From Climacium dendroides (taxonomy: Eukaryota; Streptophyta; Bryopsida; Hypnales; Climaciaceae): DNA of 64,000 nucleotides. This document shows positions 23,720 through 34,544 of this stretch, piece by piece. A program made the translations under genes and the position numbers. Where the stretch lies: contig OX467082.1 of the NCBI GenBank assembly GCA_950106755.1, positions 11,160,001 to 11,224,000 on the forward strand, written 5' to 3'. Each line of letters starts with the position of its first letter. The stretch's first letter is position 1. Under the pieces are notes generated by a model. It was not told the origin of the DNA, searched no databases, and was given only the letters and a program-made list of their open reading frames with translations.

Positions 23720-24602
23720 TTAACCCCTAAAACACCTTTGTCTCTCCTGGGGACAAAATGGATTTAGGATAGGATCCTATGGTTTCAATTTTAGAACATG
23801 TTTTTAAGATAGAAAAATATATTAATTTTTTAGGAATATAATTTTATTTCAATTGGTACTTGGGAGCAAAAGTTATGCAATCTTAAGCATAATTTTCACC
23901 TTGTCAGGCAATGAAAGAAATCTACAAAAAATTGAAATTGAAATTGAAATTTTTTTCCTTACATATAGTTTTTTGTTTGCATGGAACACTTTGATTCATT
24001 CTATTTGGATTAGTGATGTGTTTTCCAAGCAACCATAGCATCTTATTGAGAAAATACTGAATTTGTTTTTTAACTCAATTTTTACAATTTTTCACAAAAA
24101 AGATCCATAAGGTTTAGTTTATTTGCTAGAGCAATCCTACTATTGGGATTAGTGTGTTTCAATTCCATCTCAAAGATGTTAGCAATTTAGTCTTTCCTTC
24201 TATTTTATACTTTTTTCTTCCTAACATTTTTTTATTTAAAGAAATTTAAGTATTTTAAATTTTAAATTTTTTCCTAAACCCTCAACTCAAATATTTATAA
24301 TAATAGAAGATTTTGAAGTGCAAAAACTTAAGTTAAGAAGGTTTAAATTTCAAAGTCAAATGATCTAGACATATAAGGTGCAAAAAACCTTGTTATCTTC
24401 ACATTAAGCCCAAATATCTTGCAATATATGTAGCCAATGTTTTGGGAAATTTTGCCACACATTTTTCAATATTCTAGTGCAAGAATCTATTATTCTATAT
24501 ATCAAAAAAATTGATTTTCAAAGCTTTTTGCTCTTTGCAATAGAAATGGCAGTTTTGAATCTATAATTTACAAAGAAAAGGTTTTGGTCCTCTAGGGATT
24601 AA
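23720..24602 (-). mobile_element. TTAA-family element, reverse orientation
   Basis: The left end TTAACCCCTAAAACACCTTT is followed by CTCCTGGGGACAAAATGG, which is the inverse of the family's right end (CCATTTTGTCCC). The right end is CTAGGGATTAA. Interior blocks match the other copies in reverse (CTTGCAATATATGTAG, AGCATAATTTTCACC). The element is 883 bp. Confidence 0.65.
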
Positions 24603-25385
24603 TGATGACTCTCAAGAAATAATTGTAAAGTATGATCCATAGATTATATCCATATAGTTTGATCAACTAGTATACAAATCAACATTTTTCAATAAAATTT
24701 GAAGTCAAAAATTGAAAATTCCTTCTAAAATTGTGGATTAAAGATTTATGATTTTCTCAAGATTTTTTTTTTGAAGTTCAAAAATTTAAGTTTCAATCCT
24801 AGTGATTTTTTAAGATAATTTTTTTTATTCAAGTTGTTTTTAAAGGATCAATTTTAGAACTAAATAAATTTATTTTTTGAGGCTATGCCTATTGAATTAT
24901 AGAATATTTGCAAATCAAAGTCTTCAAAATCTATACTATACAAATGTTAATTAACTAACATAAATATCTTTAAAAAAATTGATGGACGAATAAACACATT
25001 TTTGTGTACTTAAGTTGTTTTTGCATTCATGTAGTGTTTAGAGTCATCTATTGAAATTGATGAAGAATTTGAATTAAAAATTTCTTATACATATTCAATG
25101 TGAAGTTAACGACATCCTATGGTTATACTTTTTACTTTTACATTTATTTGTCCAATTTTCACTAACCCCTTTCTTAATTGTTGACCAAAACTAGACTATT
25201 AGTTTGCATAAGAAATTGAATTGGCAAACTTGCCATTATTTTGAAAAGTTTAAGGGTTATGTAGAATATCATTATCATCTATTGAGATCTCATAATTGAA
25301 AATAAACAAAGCTCTTATATATGTCGCAATTAGGTCAATAAACCTTAAAGTGTCCATACTAATTGTAATTACAAGTTATAATCTT
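24603..25385. other. AT-rich intergenic DNA
   Basis: No gene or defined repeat seen. Confidence 0.55.
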
Positions 25386-25680
25386 AACTTCTAAAGGTTC
25401 GTGTCTATGTTTTATAAAATAAGCCTCTAAAATAGCCATTTCTAGTGCAGAAAGCTTCAATAATTTTCTTCATATTCAATTGTGGGATCTTGCGCAAGAC
25501 TTGAATGATAATGTGTGAAATAAAATTCAGATATTTTGACCTTGTAGATTGTAAGATTTTAGTATTCAAAGTGATTTTTTTTCCCTAATTTAACAATTGT
25601 ATATTTTCAGACCTTGAATCATCTTCACTTAAATTTTTTACACTACAAAGTTTTAAGGTTAAAACCTTTATAGTGGAGAA
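25386..25680 (+). mobile_element. Partial TTAA-family element
   Basis: AACTTCTAAAGGTTCGTGTC, then AGCCATTTCTAGTGC, then GACCTTGTAGATTGTAAGAT reproduce the first 250 bases or so of the family. The copy is cut off shortly before the next, better-preserved copy begins at 25734. Confidence 0.5.
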
Positions 25681-25733
25681 TTGAGTAAGTATTTAATATT
25701 TTTTTAAAACTATAAAAAGTTGAATTTCATCCT

Positions 25734-26296
25734 TTAACCCCTGAAGTCCCAAGGCCATTTTTAATTAAAAACAACTCAAAATTGCTAGTTTTGTTGCATT
25801 CATCCAAGAAAACAAAAACTATATATTTTCAAAATCTAATTGTAGGATCTTATACTTCACTTGTCTCAAATCATGTGGTAAGAATTTCATAAAGTTTGAT
25901 TGTACAGATTGGAAGATATTGGCATTCAAAGTTGAAAAAATTATTTTTAACATTGGCCTACAATTTCAAATGATTTTGTACACCATTTATGAAAAAAATT
26001 TGCACTATAGACTTTAAATTTAAATTTTTTTGTGTTGAAGAATTGAGTAGAAAGTCTAGGATTTGAAAAAACAGAACTTGATTTTCATTCTTCAAAAAAT
26101 TATTAAGTAGAAGTAGGTCCAAGATCAAAAGAAAAACTAAATTAATTTTTTTTGGTCTAGGGCATCAATAGAAAGCTAATGTATTTTCCTATCTTCACAA
26201 AAAGTTTCAAAAAATCATGATGAATATTGAGGGTGTAAGAGCTAACCTAAAATCCATTTTGTCCCTTGAGGGAACAAATGGGACTTTGGAAGTTAA
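25734..26296 (+). mobile_element. TTAA-family element
   Basis: The left end is TTAACCCCTGAAGTCCCAAG and the right end is ATGGGACTTTGGAAGTTAA preceded by CCATTTTGTCCCTTGAGGGA. At 563 bp it is close in size and interior to the copy at 15164-15752. Both ends carry TTAA. Confidence 0.7.
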
Positions 26297-26479
26297 GAAA
26301 TTGTTATATAGAAGTAAATGTAGGGTGGAAGGGAAAACTCAACCATGAATAGTTTTAAAATAGAATTGAAACATGTCAATTATTACGGTGACATAGTTGT
26401 AGCAAGTGACTTACATACATTGAAACATCTTGTTTTGAAAAACTACAAAAATTGAATTTAGAAATGAATTCTATATGAT

Positions 26480-27050
26480 ATTTTTCTAGGAAGATGCTTT
26501 GATTGTTCACAAAATAAGACTCATCATAATTTTCACATGCCTAGTACAAATTGAATGAACCATAGCTTTCTAAGTAGACATGAATATGATATATAAGAGA
26601 AAAAAAATTAAAATTAAAAATTTTGAGTTTTTTTTGTCTACCTAGAGTTGAGCATTTTCAGTTTAGGAGGGCAATTTTTTTTCTTAAGCAATGATTGAAA
26701 TAAGAATTGTATTCTCCAAAAGCAAGTACACACTAGAAGAAAACTGTATTCCAATGTTGGTTAAACTGTGCTGGGAACCACAAAACTTTTCATATGGATT
26801 TTGTTGAGTTTCTAGTTTCCAGTGCTAAAATTCTACGTTGGAATGCAATTTTCAACGTAACATTATGTGTTGGAGCGCATTCCAACGTGAAATTTGGAAA
26901 CTAAGAACTCAACAAAATCTATATGACAAGTTTTGTGGTTCCCAACACAATTTAAACAACGTTGGAATGTAGTTTTCTACTAGTGACATCTTTTTACCTC
27001 TAAAAAATTTGATACCATAGAACCCAAAATTCTTTAAAACCCATTGCAAG
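26480..27050 (+). mobile_element. TTAA-family fragment split by a CACTA MITE
   Basis: Positions 26480-26730 (ATAAGACTCATCATAATTTT, AATTGAATGAACCATAGC, TTGTATTCTCCAAAAGCA) and 26989-27050 (TCTTTTTACCTCTAAAAAA and beyond) align consecutively with the middle of the family copy at 15164-15752. The interruption is exactly the element at 26731-26985. Neither family end is present. Confidence 0.5.
26731..26985. mobile_element. CACTA-type MITE with ACA target duplication
   Basis: The element starts CACTAGAAGAAAACTGTATT and ends with the inverse, AGTTTTCTACTAGTG. It is nearly one long palindrome, with arms of about 95 bases around a short centre (arms contain GGGAACCACAAAACTTTTCA and its partner). 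ACA flanks both sides (26728-26730, 26986-26988), the 3-bp duplication typical of CACTA elements. 255 bp, non-coding. Confidence 0.8.
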
Positions 27051-27845
27051 ACTTTGAACTCATAAAATGAAGGTGTCTTTCATTTATAAGATAGCCGGCC
27101 AATTGGACCTCCTTCCAAGTCTATCAAATAGAAGTTGTTTGAAGTGATATGAATATAATTATATAACTTGAACCCCTAATAACCAATACAATTGTGTTGT
27201 GGTCATTACTAGTCTTTAGACAATATTTCCATGTGTCATTTTAAATTATTTTATTTTATATGTTGTTTTTCAAGAAAACATATCTTTGAAATAGATGTAT
27301 TACAAATTGAAATATCTATTTTTCAAGTTTTTTTCATTAAGGAGACACAAAGTGTACAATAGTATTAAAGTGTTGAAAATTATTATTGTAAGTGTAGAAG
27401 AGGATTGGTACCCCTCTACTAAAATCTTATTTTTTTCTCCAAAAAATTGAGTTTTGATAGACGCTAAAGATAAATTTTTTTTGCTAGTATTTTTATTTTG
27501 ATCTAATATTGTTTTGAAAAAACCATCCAAATGACACAATATTTTTATTTTTATCTTATATTGTATTGGAAAAACAATCCAAAGGACAAAATATTTTCAT
27601 TTTTATCTTATATTGTTTCTTCAGAGTACAAAGTGGAATTTAGATAGGCTTCTATTGTCTCAATTTTGCTATAATTTTTTGAATTTGTTTTAAGAGATGT
27701 AAAATGATGAGAGTATTACTTGCATATATTTTCACACAAATTGGACTTATGGTTTAGAAGCTCAAGCATTTTTTTGCAAAATGGGAACTCGTGGGGCAAG
27801 AAGGGCATAAAAACATTCATTGATTTCCAAGGGGGGTAACAAATG
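26989..27845. other. AT-rich intergenic DNA
   Basis: No gene seen beyond the repeat fragment noted at the left. At 27485-27625 a segment with TTTTATCTTATATTGT and AAAACAATCCAAAGGACA is repeated about twice at a spacing near 60 bases. Confidence 0.45.
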
Positions 27846-28058
27846 CACTACAAGAGAAATGAGTGTTTTAAGTATAGTCCTAGGAGTATAGTTCTAATAG
27901 TAATGATCTTTTTAGGAGATTTTTAATAAAATTTTATTGAAAATTGAAATAATATATATTTTTAGTAAAATTTATTACTAAATATCTCCTTAAAAGGTCA
28001 TTACTATTAGGACTATTATTCTAAGACTATACTTAAAACACCCCTTTCTCTTGTAGTG
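27846..28058. mobile_element. CACTA-type MITE with ATG target duplication
   Basis: The element starts CACTACAAGAGAAATGAGTG and ends TTTCTCTTGTAGTG. The arms continue inward (AAGTATAGTCCTAGGAGTAT with ATTCTAAGACTATACTT). ATG flanks both ends (27843-27845, 28059-28061). 213 bp, non-coding. Confidence 0.85.
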
Positions 28059-28826
28059 ATGGGGATAGGGGAAGTTTAAAAAGAAGGCAATGGGTGAAGA
28101 CATGTGAAAGAATGTGAAGCCTTGACATAATATTGATATAGAAACTTTGATTATGGATTGCAAGGACAACTATTCTTCAAATTCAACACATAGTGTATAA
28201 TTGGAAAGGTATTGAAATTGTGCTTCTAACAATATAATATTTGCTTCCTAATTCAAAAAATTGAAAACATTTGAAGCCTCCAAAGTCTCCTATAAGGATT
28301 TGAGACATTCTTGAAGTAGAGAATTCTAGTCAAGGATTGAAGGGAAGCAAGATGGAAACAAAAGGGGAACATAATGGAACTCTTTATTTAATGATGCCAA
28401 ATGTCATAAATGCTTAGATGTTTGCATTAACATTCTAAATTCTATAGAAACTAGAAGATTTGAGTTTCATTAAAAGAAAATTTGTGCTTGTGAAGAGTGA
28501 ATAAATATTTCAACTCACCTTTAGGATTCTTGTTTTGAGAAATTATGTAGTGGGAAAAGTGTTTGCAAAAAAAGGATTGTATTGTGAATTCTAAGCACAT
28601 CTTGGTATTGTAGAATTTTATTAGAGGTGTTCTATGTCTCTATTACCTTTCAAAATTGGTTGAAATATGCCTAATATGGTTTTTAGTATAATAGATTTTA
28701 AAATTCGAAATCCATGGTGCAAAAATTTCCCACAAACAATGGTCAAAGTCATCTAAAATTCTCCTCCAAACCTTTTTTCTTCAACTTGTACAACAAAATT
28801 TTCCAATCTACAAGGTCAAACTTTGC
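28059..28826. other. AT-rich intergenic DNA
   Basis: No gene or defined repeat seen. Confidence 0.5.
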
Positions 28827-28912
28827 CCACCTCCTCGAATGTACACTATTTGTACATGTTGCTTTTGTGTAGCCTTCAACATTGTACAAATAGTGCACAT
28901 TTGAGGAGATGG
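28827..28912. repeat. Imperfect hairpin, 35-bp arms
   Basis: The left arm (28827-28861) contains CTCGAATGTACACTATTTGT and the right arm (28877-28912) contains GTACAAATAGTGCACATTTG. The loop is about 15 bases. A related arrangement (ATGTACAATATTTGTA with GCAATGTACAAATAATG) occurs near 19645-19700, so this may be part of a dispersed element. Confidence 0.55.
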
Positions 28913-28978
28913 ACAATTTTAGAACCCCATGCCATTTCAACTTCAAAAATTCATAACTAATTCCACTAAGCTCTAAAA

Positions 28979-29119
28979 AAATATGAAACAACTTGGGTTA
29001 AATGCCAATTCCACTTGTCTTTCAAGGAAAATTTATTGAAAAGTATTTCAAGAGGCTTCACTTCCCCAAAACTCAGTTTCAACTTTGAAATGGGCAACTT
29101 ATAGACCTCCTACCTTAGA
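28979..29119 (+). repeat. Dispersed repeat A, copy 2
   Basis: This aligns with 20779-20919 (AACTTGGGTTAAATGCCAAT, TTTCAAGGAAAATTTATTGA, ATAGACCTCCTACC). A shorter third match lies near 52531-52600 (AAATATGAAACCACTTGTGT) with CCTCCTACCTTA at about 52693. Confidence 0.6.
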
Positions 29120-29393
29120 AATGTAAATTTTGAGTGGTTTTGAGCAAGAATTGAAATTGAAATTTTAGGGGTTAAATGACCGGGTCATTACCTTGCGTGA
29201 AATCAGCCTCTCCTTCCTGACAGAAAACCCTTGCAGTGTGTTTCCTTGAACACGTTTGTTAAAAAGAACAAAACAAAATTTTGTTAGGGGTTAAATAAAT
29301 GAATGATTTTAGACCCTTCTACCTTACCTCAAGTAACAAGCACTTCCCCAAGGAATTCCTGACACTCCAGTACTCTGACACCGAAGCTGTCAG

Positions 29394-31091
29394 TCAGCAT
29401 CGAGTACAAACAGCCTGAACATCCGTCCAATCCACTGCCAAACTCGAAGAGTGTGCCAAGTGGCAGTACTTCACAGGCTACTCACGGGAATAGGACCAAG
29501 TCGCGGTTTTCAGGTAAGACCAGAGAAGACGACGCCCGTCAAAGGCGGAACATTGCCTGTCCCCACTTCTGCCTCCGCCATCTGCAGCTCAGCAATGCAG
29601 CTCCTCTTGCCCCGCACGATCAGCGCCATTGTCAGCAGCTCCCCTGCCCTGCCCTGCCCTGTAGTAGTAGTAGTAGTAGTTCCTCCCAAGACTTCTGCGG
29701 GTCCCTCCTCTCCTCATTCTCATTCTCTCCTTCCGGCCGCTTATCCTGTGCTCGGGAAATCATTATTGCTGGGGGCGTTGTCTTGATGCTCTCTTCATTC
29801 TTTCTTTCTTGATCTGCCTTTCTTGAAAGTTCAAGAGCGCGTCCAGATTCGGATTATCACTTGAAAAAACAGCTGATCGAGAGTGTGAAATTCGAATGGG
29901 AAGGACAATTTCATAGTTCGTGGCGGTGAGATTAACTGTCAGTTGGATTCTTTGTTGAGTGTGGAGAGTGGACGTTTGCTTGCTTTCGAGCTCTGGGAGA
30001 GGAAAGATCGACACGAGCTAGCTCCTCTGTTTGTGACTCCAATAGCGAAAGGGCGAGCTGCAGCTGACGAACCGGGGGAAAAGATTGGCACGATCACTGC
30101 GCTTACGAGTATCGCGAGGTACATTGTGTTCTCTTTCCGTCAGGATGCGTTTGACGCACAATTTCAGCTGTACAGCTCTCCGATTATTGTCAAGTCACGA
30201 TGTTTTCTGCGAAAGGGAAGAACCAGCCAGCAATGCGAGCCTCAGTTAGTGCTGTGATCCAAACAGCGAAGCATTCTCTTAGTCGGTGGTCTCGGAAGCT
30301 GTTCGTAAGCTGGTTCTTTAAATCGTCGGTTCGAGAGTCCTTTCGCAATGCTAGTTCCTTTATATATATTTGTCAGGTGTAATATTAAGGAATGTCGCTG
30401 GCAGTTGACATGTGATGAATTGTGTAATCTGGATCCTCTGTCAGCTTATTTGGTAGAGCTTACAAACCTGTTTACAGTGTCTTTAGTTGCTTGATGTAAT
30501 TATTTATCCTGAACTTTTAGAGCTTTGCAACAACTAAATTTTTTTGTTGTTACCTGCAAGTGGCCACAAGCAGGTGAGCTATGGTTTCGTAATAACATGT
30601 TCCTAGTTGCTGAAATTTACGAGTTACAAGTTATTTGCAATGCTTACGAGTCAAGTGTAGTCATTTCAGAAAGACGGAACTGAGATACTTGAAGTCACTG
30701 CAAAATAGGACGAGATGTTCTCTTTTGTTAACGGTTGCTAATTAGGTGATTCGTCGCTTCTGCTATATATCCCGTTGAGCAAGACTTGATAGGTGATAAA
30801 GAAAGGAGCTGTCGCCTTTAGCTACTCGAGTGACAAATGTGAACAATGATAAATAGTTTCTGACAAGCGTTCGCCTAAGTTATCTGAGCGCTTTCCTATC
30901 TAACAGCACTAGTCTCTGGTCGACATTGCATTCCATGATGACAGTTAACGTGTGAATTGATCGAAGTTGCATGTTGAGAATCCTTTTCCTTGTGCTCCTC
31001 GGTGCTCATCCAATAGCTTAGTGATTTTTTGTGCGGTTATGGCAGGCTTGGCACGGTTCACCTGGATCTCCGCAGAGATTACTGGGATAAC
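29394..31091 (+). promoter_or_regulatory. Promoter/5' leader region of the phosphatase gene
   Basis: The base composition rises in G+C from about 29.3 kb, marking the gene island. I cannot place the transcription start. Candidate leader splice signals are strong donors CAG|GTAAGA at 29514 and TTC|GTAAGC at 30305, and an acceptor GCAG at 31045 or CGCAG near 31075. Several upstream ATGs open frames (29943-30257, 30200-30382) that do not join the phosphatase in frame. Also present are (GCCCT)3 and (GTA)7 short repeats at 29645-29681. Confidence 0.4.
29645..29681. repeat. (GCCCT)n and (GTA)n microsatellites
   Basis: Three GCCCT units are followed directly by about seven GTA units. The tract lies in the presumed leader or promoter of the phosphatase gene. 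Confidence 0.85.
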
Positions 31092-34000
31092 ATGGTGATA
31101 GAATCTCCTCGAGGACGGCCAGAGGTACGCAGCATCAACTATTTTCTTCCCCGGTGTTTAATATCTTGAAACTTTTTTGGATTCACAGATAGGAATTCTT
31201 TTACAAATCTAACGGCAGTTGTATTGAGTTGATTTTTTTAAAATTATTATTATTTTTTTCATTTTTAAAGCTCATCAATGAACACTTCTGTTAATGGTCA
31301 ACGAATATCTTGCGGCAGTTTTGGCCGCGCCAGCTGGTAAAAAAATGGCTGAACTTGAGACACACCGGCAACCTTAGCTTCAAACGCGACACCGACATGG
31401 ATGCGAAGGGTATCTCCGAAGTAAGCGGTGGTAAGCAGATTCTGTGAATTTCCTCACAGCTCTGATCATGGCCTTACGTTAATAATTACACATTTCCAAA
31501 GATCATCTGGTGGCTTCACTGAAATCCAATAATTAATTCTTGTAATTCCTGTATTTGTTCTGCCTTTGTATTGATCCATGCCCTTAATTTGCGCTGGGCT
31601 TGCAGATTTAGGCGAGAATGGAGACGAATTCGACTTCGACATATCGAACCTTCACGCCAATGTGAATTTCAATGCCGTCGAAGGTAACGCCATGGTTGTT
31701 ATAACGATTTCTTGCATTTGATTGGCCTCGCCTTTTGAATTCGATGAGTATACTTCAATCCGTGTTTTAGAGAGTAGAGAATAATAGTCCAAAGTTACTC
31801 ATGTAAAATGTCTGTCTTCCAGTTGCTCCATCATCAAATCCATTGTCCTTATTGCGAGGACAGTCCGAGACATTGCGTCAGCAGTTTGTTGATGGTCATG
31901 AATTTCGGTACTTTCTACTCTCTGCTTCTCAATCATTGGAAAAGTATATAATATTTTGGAGCTTGTGCTCAGTGTAACTTGTACGTACACAGCAATCTGT
32001 TGCTATTATGTTTGGGTGGGGGGTGGGTAACATAAGAACGGTGTGGTTACTTTTTACGGCAACGCAATTTCTCCTTTTTGTAAAAATATTTTTGAAGGTT
32101 TTAATCCTATAATTACCATGGTGAGCAGAGTAGCGGTACATTCTTGGAATGTTGCTGGGAAGCCACCTCCCCAGGACTTGGATTTGGAGGAATGGATAAA
32201 TGATTCTGAGCCAGCTGATATTTACATTTTTGGGTAAGTTTTCCGTGCTCGGTACCTCCCAAAATTGATTTCAAATTGCAATATTAAGAAGGACGACCAA
32301 ACCTGCAGCAGTATCTAATTTAAGATATACCAGATTGTCTTGCTCATATGTCATTTGCTGCAGCTTTCAAGAAATCGTTCCATTGAACGCAAACAATGTC
32401 CTGTGTGTCGAAGATCGAGAGCCAGCTGCCAGATGGGAAGCCAAAATCCGTGAGTACTTGAATAATAAGGACCTCCGCGAAGAGAGTGATCCATTTCAGA
32501 GCCGTAGTGCACCATCCTCACCTCCCAGTGAAGACATGGGCATCTCTGTTTCTGAGGTTTCCGATGTCGAGAAATTGCTCGGTCGATGCGTGAGTGGGAA
32601 GAATCTGGAAACAGCCTTTTTAGCTACTGAAGGAAACTATTTAAATTATGAGAAAAATCTGCCTGCTCAAATTGAAGAGTGGCCATTAGATAGGACCAGT
32701 TATGGTGAAAAGGTTCTCAACGATAGTGAATGGCCGTTGGCAATTGCAACTTCGGACGTTACAACGCTCGATTTGCGTGAGGCGGCTATGGCGGACGAGT
32801 TACTCTCAGAGAAAGCTAATCTTGTAGCCCCAATGCTATCTTCAACTGGAGCTGTAGGCTACCCCCCCACCGTCGTTCGACATAAATATTCGTGCGTTGC
32901 GAGTAAGCAAATGGTAGGGATTTTCATAACAGTGTGGGTTCGCTCTCAACTTTGGCGCCATGTCCACAACGTGAAGGTATCAGCTGTTGGACTTGGGCTC
33001 ATGCGTTACCTCGGAAATAAGGTAGTGATTCATCTTTCCAGATGGCCCCTAGTTAGCTCTGATGTGTCCAAGCATTACTGTCAGTACTGTGTAAGCTCAC
33101 CAAGTATAACATTGTATCTCATCTTTCGTTATTTGAATCGTTGTACATGCTCTGAGGTGGTAAGTGTGTATCCTGATCTTGGTATCTGGAATGAATGCAG
33201 GGATCCGTTTCTGTGAGTATGTGTCTTCACCACACAAGTTTCTGCTTCGTATGCTCCCATTTGACCTCAGGTGACAAGGAGGGGGACCAACTTCGGCGAA
33301 ATGCAGACGTCGCCGAAATTCTGCGCCGAACAAAATTTCCGCGCTTGGTGAAGTTATTTGGTGTTGAGCTGCCTGAAGTCATCTTAGCACATGAGTGAGT
33401 AATACTTACATACTGCCAGCTCGGACTGTATTAAGAGAAAGTCGACACTGTTTCAGACATTGCTGCATACCGTTGTCTTAGTAAATGTTATTGTGTCGCA
33501 TACTCGCATCCTGTTTACGTAAAGTACGTTCCTTAGCTTTTCTTCTAACGCTTTGTCTTCTTCATATGGCAGTCGAGTCATCTGGCTCGGAGATTTGAAC
33601 TATCGACTTGCTCTTCCCGATAAAGAGATATGGAAACTAGTCAGCTGTAGCGATTGGGAGTATCTCTTGCGCAAGGATCAGGTGATTAACACAAGTCCAC
33701 TCGATTCAATTGGACACAATACTGCGAGCCACCATCTCAGGGTTTTTTTTGAGCGTGGATATTTACAATCTTAAAGATATTTTTTTTTACATGCGAGTGT
33801 TTGAGCAGCTCAAGCTGGAGCAAGGAGAGGGTCGAGTGTTCAAGGATTGGCAAGAAGGTCCGATACATTTCTCTCCGACCTACAAGTACAAGGAAGGGAC
33901 AGATCAGTTTTCTGGCGAGACCTCAAGCACTGGAGAGAAGCGACGATCACCTGCTTGGCAAGTTCCATCATCCGCTTGTTGCCCCTTGTTGCCTCCTCGG

Positions 34001-34544
34001 GAGACTGAAAAATGACATTTGACTAGAGACCGTAAGGTATATGGCCTGACTGGTGATAAGTTTCACGCTACAGGTGTGACAGGATTCTATGGTATGGGAA
34101 AGGCATGAAGCAGGTAGCTTACACACGTGGAAGCTTGAAGTTGTCTGACCATCGTTCAGTATCTGCAACATTCACGGCCGAGGTGGAAGTTATCAGCCAC
34201 AGAAAGCTCAAGAAAGCATGCATTTACCCGAAAAACATAATATTGGATCAGCTGGAGACAGTGGAGGTATATATTTTAGAGTTCTAATTTGTATGGTAGG
34301 CCGAAACTCCATTTCATGCTCATTCCGTATGCTACAATGATTCACCCTTACCACGTCGGAGTCTATTGAAACAATTTTGGCGCAGGAAAAAACAGGCACA
34401 TTCAAGAATGAAGTTTCTGTCAAAAGAACACAGAGGTTTCGAAATCTTGCAAGAGCAAATAGTTTTGTGTACCCTGAGTTCTCCGTTTCAAGTGCTCGAG
34501 CCTGGAGGGGAGATGCACCAAGGTATTCCTCATTCCGTGAGTAG
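31092..34544 (+). CDS. Type I inositol polyphosphate 5-phosphatase (11 exons, 624 aa)
   Basis: Exons: 31092-31124, 31319-31430, 31606-31683, 31823-31907, 32129-32233, 32364-33021, 33201-33394, 33573-33681, 33809-33957, 34074-34266, 34386-34544. The enzyme removes the 5-phosphate from inositol polyphosphates and/or phosphoinositides. The two family signatures are intact: IWLGDLNYR (residues about 425-433) and RRSPAWCDRILWYGKGM (from about 503). SDHRS (532-536) replaces the usual SDHRP. The N-terminal MVIESPRGRPE-FWPRQLVKKWLN resembles the start of plant members (basic RGxRPE then FWPxxVxKKWLN), which decided the ATG at 31092. HSWNVAGK, FQEIVPLNANN, SKQMVGIFITVWVR and GNKGSVSVSM also fit the family. 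The stretch of about residues 160-310 is a poorly conserved linker, as usual. The length is normal for plants. Intron 9 has a GC donor. It converges with the rhomboid gene. No splice-model support beyond frame and motifs. Confidence 0.93.
33958..34073 (+). other. GC-AG intron within the phosphatase gene
   Basis: The exon ends GCTTG and the intron begins GCAAGT, ending CTACAG before GTGTGACAGG. Only this join rebuilds the invariant PAWCDRI motif in frame (GCT TG|G TGT GAC). A GT donor is not available at a usable position. GC-AG introns are a known minor class; the GCAAGT consensus fits well. Confidence 0.85.

Noticed and set aside
30200..30382. ATG at 30200 as the start of the phosphatase
   Set aside because: Its frame ends in 60 codons. 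A join from the donor at 30305 straight to 31319 would keep frame but would skip the conserved RGRPE exon (31092-31124) that matches the plant family start.
31421..31430. Alternative donor GTAAGC at 31421 for phosphatase exon 2
   Set aside because: Ending the exon at 31420 breaks the frame with exon 3; the donor at 31431 keeps it.
33022..33200. Read-through of phosphatase exon 6 into the following open sequence to 33216
   Set aside because: The conserved GNK-GSVSVSM join requires splicing 33021 to 33201; the read-through residues do not match the family.
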